64,000 nucleotides of DNA, from NCBI RefSeq assembly GCF_000820845.2, contig NZ_CBXV010000001.1, positions 186,001 to 250,000 on the forward strand, written 5' to 3'. This stretch comes from Pyrinomonas methylaliphatogenes. Its GTDB lineage: Bacteria > Acidobacteriota > Blastocatellia > Pyrinomonadales > Pyrinomonadaceae. Every line of letters begins with the position of its first letter. Position 1 is the first letter of the stretch. The position numbers were made by a program, and so were the translations under genes. Below, in pieces: positions 49,616-60,100 of the stretch. The notes beneath the pieces are model-generated. The model was not told the origin of the DNA. It saw only the letters and a program-made list of their open reading frames with translations, and ran no database searches.

Positions 49616-52591
49616 ATGATCGCATCAGGTCGCATCATCAAAAGCGCCCTTCGTTTAATATTCGTCGTCGCTTGCGCGACTGCGGTCAGCTTTGCGGCCT
49701 CGCCGCCCAGAAGAAAGTTCAATTTCAATGTGGACTGGAAGATCTGGGTCGGAGACCTGCCTAACGCGGCGGATCCGGACTTCGATGATTCGAAGTGGAG
49801 GACCGTCACTTTGCCTTATGCGTGGAACGAGGACGATGCCTTTAGGAAAGATATCAAAGATCTGCCCACGGGGATCGCCTGGTACCGCAAGCATTTCAAG
49901 CTGCCGGAGAGATTCCGCGGGAAGAAGATATTTCTGGAGTTCGAAGGCATCAGGCAAGCCGGCGACTTCTACCTCAACGGCCAGCACATCGGACTGAGCG
50001 AAAACGGCGCGATGGCCTTCGGTTTCGACATCACGGACTACGTGAAATTTGGCGGTGAGGAGAACGTGCTTGCGGCGCGCATCGATAACGATTGGAACTA
50101 CAGGGAGCGCGCCACGCGCACGAAGTTTCAGTGGCAAGATCGAAATTTCAACGCCAATTACGGCGGGATCGTCAAGAACGTCTATCTGCATGTGACGGAG
50201 AGGCTCTATCAAACTTTGCCGCTCTACTCCTCGCTGGGGACGGTTGGCGTTTACATCTACGCGGACGATTTCGCTATCCCGAAGGGTGAGGCGACGATCC
50301 ATGCTGAATCACAGATCAAAAATGAAGAGGATGTTACCCGCGAGGTTCAATTCGAAGTCGAGCTATTAGATCTCGACGGGAAATTGGTAGCGCGCTTTGC
50401 GGGTGAGCGAATCGCCATCGCGCCGGGGGAGGTGAAGATCGTTCGCGCCGCGAGTCGTATAAGCGGCTTGCGCTTCTGGAGTTGGGGATATGGTTACCTT
50501 TACACGGTGCGAACCATTTTGCTGGTGAATGAGCGCCCCGTAGATGTTGTGGAGACAAAAACGGGCTTTCGGAAGACCGAGTTCAAAGATGGGATGCTTT
50601 ATCTCAACGATCGAGCGATTCACATCCATGGTTACGCGCAACGATCGACCAATGAATGGCCCGCCGTGGGATCGGCTGTGCCGGCTTGGTTGAGCGATTA
50701 CAGCAACGGTTTGATGGTTGAGGGCAATGCCAATCTCGTCCGTTGGATGCACGTCACCCCTTGGAAACAGGATATCGAAAGCTGCGATCGCGTCGGATTG
50801 ATGGAGGCGATGCCGGCGGGAGACGCCGAAAGCGATGTCAGCGGCGTGCAGTGGGAGCAACGGAAAGCGTTGATGCGCGATGCCATCATCTACAATCGCA
50901 ACAATCCGAGCATCATCTTCTATGAATGCGGGAACAAAGGGATCAGCGAAGAGCATATGAGGGAGATGAAGGAGATACGCGATCTGTATGATCCTCACGG
51001 AGGGCGAGCCATCGGCGCCCGCGAGATGTTGGATAGCAAAGTCGCCGAATACGGCGGCGAAATGCTCTACGTCAATAAGAGCGCGACTAGGCCATTGTGG
51101 GCGATGGAGTATTCACGTGACGAGGGGCTGCGCAAGTATTGGGACGATTTCACTCCGCCATACCACAAAGATGGCGATGGGCCGCCTTACAACGGACAGC
51201 CGGCTCAGGCCTATAACCGGAATATGGAATCGCACGCCGTGGAAGACGTCTTGCGATGGTATGACTATTGGGAACAGAGGCCCGGCACCGGCAAGCGCGT
51301 CAACGCTGGCGGCGTCAATATCATCTTCTCCGATACTAATACTCACCATCGCGGCTCGGAAAACTATCGGACCAGTGGCGAAGTGGATGCGGTTCGGATC
51401 AAGAAGCAGAACTTCTATGCCAACCAGGTGATGTGGGATGGATGGGTCGATGTCGAAAGGCCGCGCATACACATCATCGGACATTGGAACTACCGCCCCG
51501 GAGTGGTGAAGGATGTCTATGTCGTCTCGTCCGCCGTGAGGGTCGAGTTGAAGCTGAACGGGCGTTCGTTGGGTTGGGGCGAGCAAAGTCATCGTTTTCT
51601 GTTCGCCTTCCATCGCGTGAAGTGGGAGCCGGGGATGTTGGAGGCTATCGGCTACGACGCGAACGGGAGGATCGTCTGCACCGCACAGGTGAAGACCGCG
51701 GGACCGCCCGCGGCCATCCGCTTGACCCAAATTGAAAGGCCGACTGCATGGGTCGCCGATGGACATGACCTGGCGCTGATCGAGGTGGAGGTCGTGGATG
51801 CGGAAGGTAACAGATGCCCTGCGGCGCTGAACCTGATCCATTTCGACATCGAAGGACCCGCTGAGTGGAGGGGAGGAATAGCTCAGGGGCCGAATAACTA
51901 CATCCTTTCAAAGGATCTGCCGGTTGAAGGCGGAGTCAATAGAGTCCTGATCCGTTCGAGAAGACAACCGGGCCTTGTCACCGTCAAAGCGACGGCGGAT
52001 GGTTTGCGCTCGGCAGCGCTTGCGCTGGTTTCGAAACCCTTTCCCGCTCAGGACGGCCTCAGCCAGATACTCCCTTCCGATGGACTCCCATCTCGCTTAG
52101 ATCGTGGGCCGACGCCGATGAGTCCGTCGTTCAAAATGACGCGCATCCCGGTCAAAATCCTGCGCGCCGTGGCTAGAGCGAATGCGGAGCGAGCGCAGGC
52201 CAGTTTTGATGATAACGAACGCACGGCTTGGACGAACGACGGAAAGCTTTCAACCGCATGGATCGAATACGAACTTGCAAAAGAGGCAACCGTAAGCGAG
52301 ATCGTTCTCAAATTGAATAATTTCCGCACTAAGACCCATCCGCTCGTCGTCACCGTCGATGGACGCGAGGTCTTCAGAGGGATGACGGCCGTTAGTTACG
52401 GATACTACACGATCAGATGTAGACCCCATAAAGGTCGGCGAGTCAAGATACAGCTGTCATCCGCGGTCGAACAGAAATACCTTCCTACGACTGAACTGTC
52501 GGGCAAAAAACTGAGCGATGGCCTCACCGAAGGAGCCGCCAGTGAGTTGGGTATCATCGAGGCGGAGATCTATGAGGGCGCGTCACCATAG
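49616..52591 (+). CDS. Secreted GH2-family protein with altered acid/base motif
   Basis: A 991-residue protein with signal peptide (ACATAVSFAAS), GH2 jelly-roll (FNFNVDWKIWVGD, GIAWYRKHFKLPE), Ig-like domain and TIM barrel. C-terminal parts include a DUF4982-like segment, an Ig-like region and an F5/8-like domain at about 860-985 (ARANAERAQASFDDNERTAW). Where GH2 enzymes have W-x-x-G-N-E, this one has FYECGN440-K441, so the usual acid/base Glu is Lys. A candidate nucleophile is Glu498 in WAMEYSR. Glu437 in YEC could replace the missing residue, or the enzyme may use a different mechanism or only bind. The ribosome binding site is weak; 67 bases separate it from GH106. Confidence 0.82.
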   Translation: MIASGRIIKSALRLIFVVACATAVSFAASPPRRKFNFNVDWKIWVGDLPNAADPDFDDSKWRTVTLPYAWNEDDAFRKDIKDLPTGIAWYRKHFKLPERFRGKKIFLEFEGIRQAGDFYLNGQHIGLSENGAMAFGFDITDYVKFGGEENVLAARIDNDWNYRERATRTKFQWQDRNFNANYGGIVKNVYLHVTERLYQTLPLYSSLGTVGVYIYADDFAIPKGEATIHAESQIKNEEDVTREVQFEVELLDLDGKLVARFAGERIAIAPGEVKIVRAASRISGLRFWSWGYGYLYTVRTILLVNERPVDVVETKTGFRKTEFKDGMLYLNDRAIHIHGYAQRSTNEWPAVGSAVPAWLSDYSNGLMVEGNANLVRWMHVTPWKQDIESCDRVGLMEAMPAGDAESDVSGVQWEQRKALMRDAIIYNRNNPSIIFYECGNKGISEEHMREMKEIRDLYDPHGGRAIGAREMLDSKVAEYGGEMLYVNKSATRPLWAMEYSRDEGLRKYWDDFTPPYHKDGDGPPYNGQPAQAYNRNMESHAVEDVLRWYDYWEQRPGTGKRVNAGGVNIIFSDTNTHHRGSENYRTSGEVDAVRIKKQNFYANQVMWDGWVDVERPRIHIIGHWNYRPGVVKDVYVVSSAVRVELKLNGRSLGWGEQSHRFLFAFHRVKWEPGMLEAIGYDANGRIVCTAQVKTAGPPAAIRLTQIERPTAWVADGHDLALIEVEVVDAEGNRCPAALNLIHFDIEGPAEWRGGIAQGPNNYILSKDLPVEGGVNRVLIRSRRQPGLVTVKATADGLRSAALALVSKPFPAQDGLSQILPSDGLPSRLDRGPTPMSPSFKMTRIPVKILRAVARANAERAQASFDDNERTAWTNDGKLSTAWIEYELAKEATVSEIVLKLNNFRTKTHPLVVTVDGREVFRGMTAVSYGYYTIRCRPHKGRRVKIQLSSAVEQKYLPTTELSGKKLSDGLTEGAASELGIIEAEIYEGASP

Positions 52592-52700
52592 GAGGTGAAG
52601 CCAAGTCGGGATGCAAGTGGGCGATGTAGAGGACGACTGGGATTGCGACTTCAGCCCGCGAGAGAGGGAGCGGGCCGTGCGCCATCGGCGCGATTCAAAC

Positions 52701-52742
52701 ATCATAATATGATCTTGCGTTCTTAAAAAAAGACGATATAAT
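52701..52742 (+). promoter_or_regulatory. Receptor promoter with ATCAT-N3-ATGAT operator
   Basis: ATCAT-AAT-ATGATC (52701-52714) abuts -35 TTGCGT (52715-52720); a 16-base spacer (TCTTAAAAAAAGACGA) and -10 TATAAT (52737-52742) follow. It is nearly identical to the promoter at 56842-56884. Confidence 0.8.
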
Positions 52743-53182
52743 CGATCCTCTTCCAAAGGCTTAGGCCAGATGTCCGGCATAGCAAATCGGTGAAAGGTTA
52801 AACCAAAAACGCCGAACAGTCCGTCAGTTGGAGAGAAGTTGATCTACTAGTTTCCGTATGAGTCGAGATGATTTGTATGTTGGTTGAACCATTTGAGTGT
52901 GATCCGATCTATTGGTTTGAGAAAAGATCTTGACAGCCGCGGGCCATTGACGCAAAATGGGCGCCCATCGGGCGAGTCGAAGGGCCATTTTTGTTCAAAC
53001 GCCTAACATAGACCCGAAGGCGAGATTGCGTTTTGGGCCTCGCGAAAGATTTTAATGCGACAGCCATGGGTGGAAGCGAAGCGCTGGCTTTCGCCCGTCG
53101 TGCGATCTGGCCACGAGGCAGCGTACCTTCCTGCATTGGTTCGAATCAAGGGGCAAAGCATGCGAGTTTTTAGGAGGAGAAG
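52743..53182 (+). other. Long leader with second promoter and attenuator-like hairpin
   Basis: No gene is seen in this 440-base leader. A second promoter-like pair, TTGACA (52930-52935) and CAAAAT (52953-52958) with a 17-base spacer, overlaps a perfect 12-bp palindrome ATGGGCGCCCAT (52957-52968). The region 52954-52992 can fold into a hairpin with outer arms AAAATGG/CCATTTT and a T-run, like a terminator. Confidence 0.45.
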
Positions 53183-56100
53183 ATGAGACTGTTAATCTGT
53201 AAACCGGTGAACGCGCTCGTCATCGCGCTCGTCGCCGCGGTCATCCTCTGTTGTCCGCTCAAAGCGGCTGCTCAAGAGACGCGCGGCACAATCCGTGGCA
53301 CGGTGACGGATCAGAACGGAGCGGCGGTGCCAGGTGCCGTTGTCACCGTAACGGATCTGGCCCGCGGAACCTCGATCACGTTGACGACGAACGGCGAAGG
53401 CTTCTATCAGGCGACCTATCTTCTGCCCGGAACGTACCGGATCACGGTCGAGAGCTCCGGGTTTAAAAAGTACATGCAGAGCAACGTCGTGTTGCAGATC
53501 GGGCAGACGATCGAACAGGACGTGACGCTCGAAGTCGGAGGGACGCAAGAGGTGGTCAACGTCACGACCGATAATCCACCTCTCGAGACGGCCAAATCCG
53601 ATTTGAGTCAGACGGTCGATCGGAAGCGGATCTCGGAGCTGCCTTTGGTCCACGGCGATCCGTATACGTTGATCAGTCTATCGCCCGGCGTTTCGTTCAC
53701 GGGCAGCGCGCGGCTCGATCGCCCGTTTGAGCCGACACACATCGTCGGCTACGCGATCGATGGGACGCGCGGCAACCGCAGCGATTTGACGATCGACGGC
53801 GCGCCGAGCACGGCGACGGCCAATGCCAACGAGGTCATCGCCTCGTATGTCCCGCCGACCGACATCATCCAGGAGTTCAAGGTGCAGACGGCGACCTTCG
53901 ATGCGCAGTTCGGCAACACCGAAGGCGGCGTCACCAGCATCAGCATCAAATCGGGCACCAACCAGCTTCACGGTTCGATCTACTATTGGACGGAACCGGG
54001 AGGATTGGCGGCGAACGACTTTTTCGGCAATTCGCGCGGCCAAGCGCGGCCCTACACGTACTCGAACCGTTTCGGCGGAAACGTCAACGGTCCGGTCTAT
54101 CTCCCGTGGCTCTATAACGGTCGCGATCGAACCTTCTTCCTCTTCGGTTACGAGGGGATCAGGGATTCGCGCCCGCGTTTCGATGCCGGCGCGAACACCT
54201 TCGTTCCGACCGAGGCCTTGCGTAACGGAGACTTCTCGGCTTACGCGAGCAACATCACGATCTACAACCCGTACACGCGGCGTCCGAACCCGAACGCGCC
54301 AGGTCAGTACATCGCCGATCCGTTCCCGGGGAACATCATCCCGCAGAACCTGATCAGCCCGGTGGCGAAGGCGATCTTGAAATACTACTCGCTTCCCAAG
54401 CAACCGGGGCTTCTCGGCAACATCTTCGATTCCACGTTGACCGAAAAGACCGATCCTTACGATAACTTCACCTTCCGTGTGGACCAGGTGGTCAACAGCA
54501 AGAATCGGCTCTTCGTGCGCGGCAGTTGGTATAACCGCGACAGCCACTACAACGATTACATGGGGACGCCGGCGACCGGCGTGAACTTCAAATTCATCTC
54601 GCGCCAAGGGGTGATCGATGACGTACATGCGTTCAATGCGACGACCGTGTTGAACGTGCGATACGGCTACAATCGCTTCATCCGTTGGCAAGATCAAGAA
54701 GAGGATGCGCGCGGATTCGATCTGACGTTGCTCGGATTCCCAGCCTATTACAACAACCTCGTGCCTGCTGATGTCCGACGGTTCCCGCGCTTCGATTTCC
54801 CAGCGAACACGATCTTGGGGACGGGGTTTTCGAACGAGTTCAGGCCGAACGACATCCACTCTTTCTCGGCCATCTTGAACAAGACGATCACCACACATTC
54901 GGTGAAATTCGGCGGCGAGTTGCGCATCTATCGCGAGGACTCGCGCTTTACGAGCAATGACCAGACAGGGCAGTTCATCTTCGACAACACCTACACGCGA
55001 CAGAACAGCGCGAGCGGCACGGACTGGAACGGGCTGCAAGCCTTCGCCGCATTCCTTCTGGGTTTGCCGACGACGATGCAGATCGTTCGGCGCGCCGATT
55101 ATTCCGAGTACTCGAAGACGTGGGGCTTCTTCGTCCAAGACGATTGGCGCGTCAATAGCCGTCTGACGCTGAACCTCGGCTTGCGTTATGAAGTGGAGAC
55201 GCCGCTCGTCGAGCGAAACAACAAGAGCGTTTCGGGGTTCGATTTCAATTACGTGCAGCCGGTCGAGGCGATCGCCCGGGCCAGACTGGCCGCCAATCCC
55301 GTGCAGGGGATCGATCCGAATAACTTCAACGTCCGAGGCGGATTGCTCTTCGCCGGCAAAGATACGGGAAGCGGTCTTTACGAGACGCCGAAAGACACGT
55401 TCCTGCCGCGACTCGGTTTCGCCTATCAGTTGAACGATAAGACCGTCCTGCGCGGCGGATTCGGCCTCTTCGCCGGCTTCCTCGGCCAAAGGCGCGGCGA
55501 CGTGATCCAGCCCGGTTACACGCGCACGACCGTCATGCCTTTGACCGTGAATGCCAACGGCGCGCCGATCCCCTATTCGATGTCCGCGCCGTTTGCTAAC
55601 ATCACGATCCTCGAACCGGTCGGCAACGCCTTGGGGCGCCAGACCGGCTTGGGAACCAGCATCTCGTTCTTCAATCAGCATCCGAAAGTCTCGAAGCAAG
55701 CGCGTTGGCAGATCGGCATTCAGCGTGAGTTGCCTGGCGGTTTCGTCGCCGAGGCCGTCTATGTCGGCAACTACGGCTATGACATCGAAATCTCGCGCAA
55801 CATCAACGCGCTGCCCAATCAGTACTTGAATACGGACAACTTCCGCAGCGCGGCGATGAACAGCACGAACTCGTTCTTGACGGCGCAGGTGCCGAACCCG
55901 TTTGCCGGCTTGCCGGAGTTCCAAGGGACGTCGCTCTTCAATGCGACGATCGCGCGCTCGCAGTTGCTGCGGCCTTACCCGCAGTTCGGCGACATCACGA
56001 CGACGAACAATGACGGGAAGTCTTGGTACAACGCCGGCCAGTTCTCCTTGCAGAAGCGCTTCTCGCAAGGCTACACGGTGCAGCTGAGCTACACCTTCTC

Positions 56101-56716
56101 GAAGTGGCTGCAGGCGACCGAGTACTTGAACGCGGGCGATCCAAAACCGACGAAGATGATCTCGGATCAGGATGCGCCGCATCGATTGTCGGTGAGCTGG
56201 ATCTACTCGCCGCCTTTCGGCAAAGGGCGACGGTTCCTTTCGGAACCGAACTGGCTGCTGAACGCGCTCGTCGGCGGATGGCAACTGCAGGGCGTCTATA
56301 CCTACCAGAGCGGATTCCCGGTCAATTTCTCGAACGACGCCTTTTACAACGGCGGCAAAATCTCCATCGACCATCCGACGGTCAGTCGTTGGTTCAACAC
56401 GGATGCCTTCACCTCGGTGTTGAACGCCAGCTCGAACGCCGCGACGCCCGTTTCGCACCTGCGGACATTGCCTTTCCGCTTCAGCGATGTGCGCGTCGAT
56501 CCGATCAACAACGTCGATCTCTCTTTGCTCAAGGATATCTTCTTCCGCGAGGAGATGCGTTTGCAGTTGCGGTTCGAGGCGATCAACGCCTTCAACGAAC
56601 CGCTCTTCCCGGGGCCGGTCGTCAATCCGACCTCGCCGACCTTCGGCCAAATCTCGGCCTCGAACCAGAACAATTACGCGCGGCGCGTTCAGCTCGGGAT
56701 CAAATTCCTCTTTTAG
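53183..56716 (+). CDS. TonB-dependent receptor, Oar-like
   Basis: An outer-membrane receptor of 1177 residues. A signal peptide (VILCCPLKAAAQ) is followed by a carboxypeptidase-regulatory domain (TRGTIRGTVTDQNGAAVPGAVVTV, LPGTYRITVESSGFKK), a plug (ISELPLVHGDPYTLISLSPGV, FGNTEGGVTSISIKSGTNQLHG) and a large barrel ending RRVQLGIKFLF with a terminal Phe. The ATG at 53183 follows TTAGGAGGAGAAG. Its promoter carries the rhamnose-type operator, so it probably imports the oligosaccharide that induces the pathway. The intrinsic terminator at 56741 closes it. Confidence 0.93.
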   Translation: MRLLICKPVNALVIALVAAVILCCPLKAAAQETRGTIRGTVTDQNGAAVPGAVVTVTDLARGTSITLTTNGEGFYQATYLLPGTYRITVESSGFKKYMQSNVVLQIGQTIEQDVTLEVGGTQEVVNVTTDNPPLETAKSDLSQTVDRKRISELPLVHGDPYTLISLSPGVSFTGSARLDRPFEPTHIVGYAIDGTRGNRSDLTIDGAPSTATANANEVIASYVPPTDIIQEFKVQTATFDAQFGNTEGGVTSISIKSGTNQLHGSIYYWTEPGGLAANDFFGNSRGQARPYTYSNRFGGNVNGPVYLPWLYNGRDRTFFLFGYEGIRDSRPRFDAGANTFVPTEALRNGDFSAYASNITIYNPYTRRPNPNAPGQYIADPFPGNIIPQNLISPVAKAILKYYSLPKQPGLLGNIFDSTLTEKTDPYDNFTFRVDQVVNSKNRLFVRGSWYNRDSHYNDYMGTPATGVNFKFISRQGVIDDVHAFNATTVLNVRYGYNRFIRWQDQEEDARGFDLTLLGFPAYYNNLVPADVRRFPRFDFPANTILGTGFSNEFRPNDIHSFSAILNKTITTHSVKFGGELRIYREDSRFTSNDQTGQFIFDNTYTRQNSASGTDWNGLQAFAAFLLGLPTTMQIVRRADYSEYSKTWGFFVQDDWRVNSRLTLNLGLRYEVETPLVERNNKSVSGFDFNYVQPVEAIARARLAANPVQGIDPNNFNVRGGLLFAGKDTGSGLYETPKDTFLPRLGFAYQLNDKTVLRGGFGLFAGFLGQRRGDVIQPGYTRTTVMPLTVNANGAPIPYSMSAPFANITILEPVGNALGRQTGLGTSISFFNQHPKVSKQARWQIGIQRELPGGFVAEAVYVGNYGYDIEISRNINALPNQYLNTDNFRSAAMNSTNSFLTAQVPNPFAGLPEFQGTSLFNATIARSQLLRPYPQFGDITTTNNDGKSWYNAGQFSLQKRFSQGYTVQLSYTFSKWLQATEYLNAGDPKPTKMISDQDAPHRLSVSWIYSPPFGKGRRFLSEPNWLLNALVGGWQLQGVYTYQSGFPVNFSNDAFYNGGKISIDHPTVSRWFNTDAFTSVLNASSNAATPVSHLRTLPFRFSDVRVDPINNVDLSLLKDIFFREEMRLQLRFEAINAFNEPLFPGPVVNPTSPTFGQISASNQNNYARRVQLGIKFLF

Positions 56717-56740
56717 GCTCGGGCCGAAAGGTCGGATGAG

Positions 56741-56773
56741 AGGGGGCGGAAGGTCTTCCGCCCCCTCTTTTCG
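56741..56773 (+). terminator. Rho-independent terminator of the first large receptor gene
   Basis: Perfect 12-bp stem AGGGGGCGGAAG / CTTCCGCCCCCT with a tight loop, followed by CTTTTCG, 25 bases past the receptor stop. Confidence 0.9.
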
Positions 56774-56841
56774 TCTCTCCGAGCCGCATCCTCAGAGGAT
56801 TCCGTCAGCGGGCGGCGAATCGCGCGCCTCCGGCAATTCAA

Positions 56842-56884
56842 AAGATCATATTATGATCTTGCATTCTTAAAAAAAGGTGATATA
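56842..56884 (+). promoter_or_regulatory. Second receptor promoter with perfect operator
   Basis: GATCAT-ATT-ATGATC (56842-56856), the most symmetric copy in the window, abuts -35 TTGCAT (56857-56862); a 16-base spacer (TCTTAAAAAAAGGTGA) and -10 TATAAT (56879-56884) follow. Confidence 0.85.
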
Positions 56885-57174
56885 ATCCGCTTCGCTCTGC
56901 GCCGCACCGGCGCGCGGTTCATCTCGCAAAAAAAGGCGTCGAGCCCGACGAAGAAGAGTTTGCGTCTGCACGGCTGGGAACGTCCGCTTCGCTGACGAAC
57001 GCAAGACGATCGGTGGGCGATCTGTTCGCCAGCGCCGCGATTTTCGGCGCTGGGAGTGCGCGCGTTCGTCTTGCGGCGGTGAGTTTATCGTGCGGATCTC
57101 ACTGGGCCAGCGAGGGAGTCACACGGATCGAGGCTGGAGCGTCCGTGAAACGAATCTTAAGGAGGAGTAGACAC
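56885..57174 (+). other. Untranslated leader of the second large receptor
   Basis: The 290-base leader contains no gene I can support. It holds one perfect eight-bp hairpin, CAGCGCCG / CGGCGCTG (57030-57052), about 120 bases before the start codon. The receptor frame is open upstream to 57013 but lacks a signal peptide there. Confidence 0.5.
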
Positions 57175-60100
57175 ATGCGCCTGACGCGAGTGTTCATCGC
57201 TATGGTCTTCTCGGTTTGCGCCGCGTTCGCGCAGACCAACAAAGGTGGCATCAGCGGGACGGTCTTCGATCCCAATGGTGCGGCGGTCGCTGGCGCGACG
57301 GTGACGATCACCAATCTCGGCACGAATCAAAGCATACAGGTGACGACTTCGGAGAGCGGCGCCTATTCGGTGTCGAATCTCGATCCGGTCACCTATAGCG
57401 TAACGGTCGAGGCCGCTGGCTTCAAAAGGGCGGTCGTCGAGCGTGTGAAGGTCGACACGGCGGTCACGACGACCGTTAACGTGACATTGGAGCTAGGCGG
57501 CCTCGGCGAGCAGGTGACGGTCGTTTCCGATGCGCCGCTCATCAACGTCGAATCCGGGACGACGAGTCAGACGGTGATCGAGCGTGAGATTCAGGACATC
57601 CCGCTTAACAACCGGAGCGTATTGGATCTGGCCGTGACGTTGCCGAACGTCTCGGGCGATGCCGGTAGCGAGGATCCGACAGTGACATCGGGGCAGCCTG
57701 TCCCCGGATTCAATTTGAGTTTGAACGGCGGGCGGCCCGGCAGCACCGTGATCTTAGCCGATGGCGTCAACAACACGGGCGTCGGCATCGCGCGCGCCGT
57801 GGTGAGTTTCACGCCGGAGACAGTACAAGAATTCACGGTGCAGACCTCGGCTTACGATGCTTCTTTCGGCAGCACGGGCGGCGGCGTGATCAACGCGACG
57901 ACCAAGTCGGGGACGAACAGATTCAATGGCGTGGCGCTCTGGTACACGCGCAATCCGGCGACCAACGCGCGCGTCTGGACACAAGGGAGCGTCCGTCCGC
58001 CGAACAACCTGCGCTACAATCAAGTCTCGGTCACGGTCGGTGGGCCGGTCTATTTGCCGCGCTTTGGCGAAGGCGGGCCTTTCTGGTATGACGGACACAA
58101 TCGCACCTTCTTCTTCTTCGCGTATGAGCCGCGGTGGCGACGCGATTTCGTCGTGACCGACGCGCTTTTGCCGACCGACGCGATGCGCGCCGGCGATTTC
58201 AGCAATCTGGTGCGCTTGAGCAACGGTTGGGCGCCGAAGGATGTGGTGGCTCAGTTTCCGCAGATTCAAAATCAAATCATAGATCCGAATCCGGCCATCT
58301 ACCGGCAGTTCAATTTGGATCCGGTGACGCGCCGTTTGACGCCGATCATCTTGCAGTCGGGCCAGACCTATCCGCAATTCAGCTACAACGGGCGTTTGAA
58401 CGTCATCCCGCCAGAGTATTTGGATCCGACGGCGTTGAAGGCCTTGCAGTATCTGCCGCATGCTGGCAGCTATTTCATCAACAACAGCGGGCAGCTTGCC
58501 AACTACATCGTCAACCGTTTCGTTCGACAGGACGAGACGCGCTATACGTTACGTTTGGACCACAACTTCACAGCGAGCAATCGCGCCAACTTCCGATTGA
58601 CCGTGACGCCAGCCATCGGTTTGAGAGGGTTCGGCAGCGACGTGAACGGTAACACGGGCGTTTACAGCGACGCCAAGCAGATCGTCATCGGCGACAATCA
58701 CACTTTCTCGCCGCGAGTGGTCAACGATCTGCGTCTGAGTTATACGCGCGGCGTCTTCAGCGAAGATTTCTGGCCCGAGTTTTCGATCAAAGGCGGGCGC
58801 AATCTCGCGACCGAGCTCGGCATCCCGAGCTTGACGGCGGGCGGCATCCCGCTCTTCAACACGAACGCCGATGGCGTCAACGCTTTCGCCTCGATCGGTT
58901 CATCGGGTTCGACCAACAACTTCAACGTCGAGGAACGCTATAACATCAACGACACGATCTATTGGACGCGCGGCAATATGAGCTGGAAATTCGGCGTAGA
59001 TCTATCGCATGCGCTGCTGAACGTTATCCCGTTCTTCGGCGCGACGGGTGGGCGCTGGGATTTCCGTGTCGTCAACACGAGCAGCAACCGCACAGCCAAC
59101 ACGACCGCTGGCGGCAACGTCTTTGCCAGTCTCCTGCTCGGCGTTCCCAATCAGGTGCTCGCGCGCCCATTGCTCATCCCATACTACTACCGTTGGAACA
59201 GCGCGGCGGCCTTTGTGCAAGACGATTGGAAAGTGCGTCCCAATCTGACTTTGAATTTGGGATTGCGATATTCGCTGCAACTGCCGCGCACGGAGAAGAA
59301 CAACCTGCAGGGCGTCTTCCTGCCGGAACTCGCCAAAGAGTTTCCGTTGCCTACTCCGATCACGGTTGCGGGGCGGACCTTCACGACGGCGCTCGTGCCG
59401 CCGTTTGCTTTCGCCGGGCGTGGCGGGCGTTCGAAGTACATCTTCCCGCCCAACTATCTCGATTTCGAGCCGCGTTTTGGATTCGCTTGGAATCCGGGCG
59501 TGCCCGGTTGGATGAGAGGGCGTTCGCTTGTGATCCGTGGCGGTTATGGTCTTTCGCACCTTCCGCTGACGGGTAACAATCGATTGCCTAATCCTGATTT
59601 CGGGGCGACCAACACGATCAGCACGACGGCCACCGGGTCAACTGGGGCGGTCGATCCGACGCAGCCCGTGCGGATGTGTTGCAATCCGCCTCTTTACAAC
59701 CCGGTTTCGCCCGAAGCGGCGCTCAACATCCCGCCTGACGGCTTGATCTATCTCAACAGCCTCGCCATCCCTGGCTTTGCCGTTCCCAAAGATGTCAAGA
59801 CTCCTTATGTGCAGAACTGGAACTTGACTTTGCAGTACGAGCCGATTCGCAATCTGGTCGTCGAGATCGCTTATGTCGGAAGCAAAGGGACGCATCTCTT
59901 CATGCCGCTCATAAACCTCAATCCGCGCGATTTCGATTTCGTCGAGTTGCTCAATGCGAACAACATCAATCCCGACAACACGCGCACGGATCCGCTCGGC
60001 CGTCGAGGGTTGAATGGCGCCGTTCTCTCGATCCCGAATGGGACACTGGGCTCGAGGTATTTGGGCTTCGATCGTCTCTTCGAGTTCTATGATACCTCGG

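Noticed and set aside
53678-56650. 990-codon open frame antisense to a receptor gene
   Set aside because: Long antisense frames are expected with this codon bias; the sense strand has a full receptor with signal peptide and ribosome binding site.
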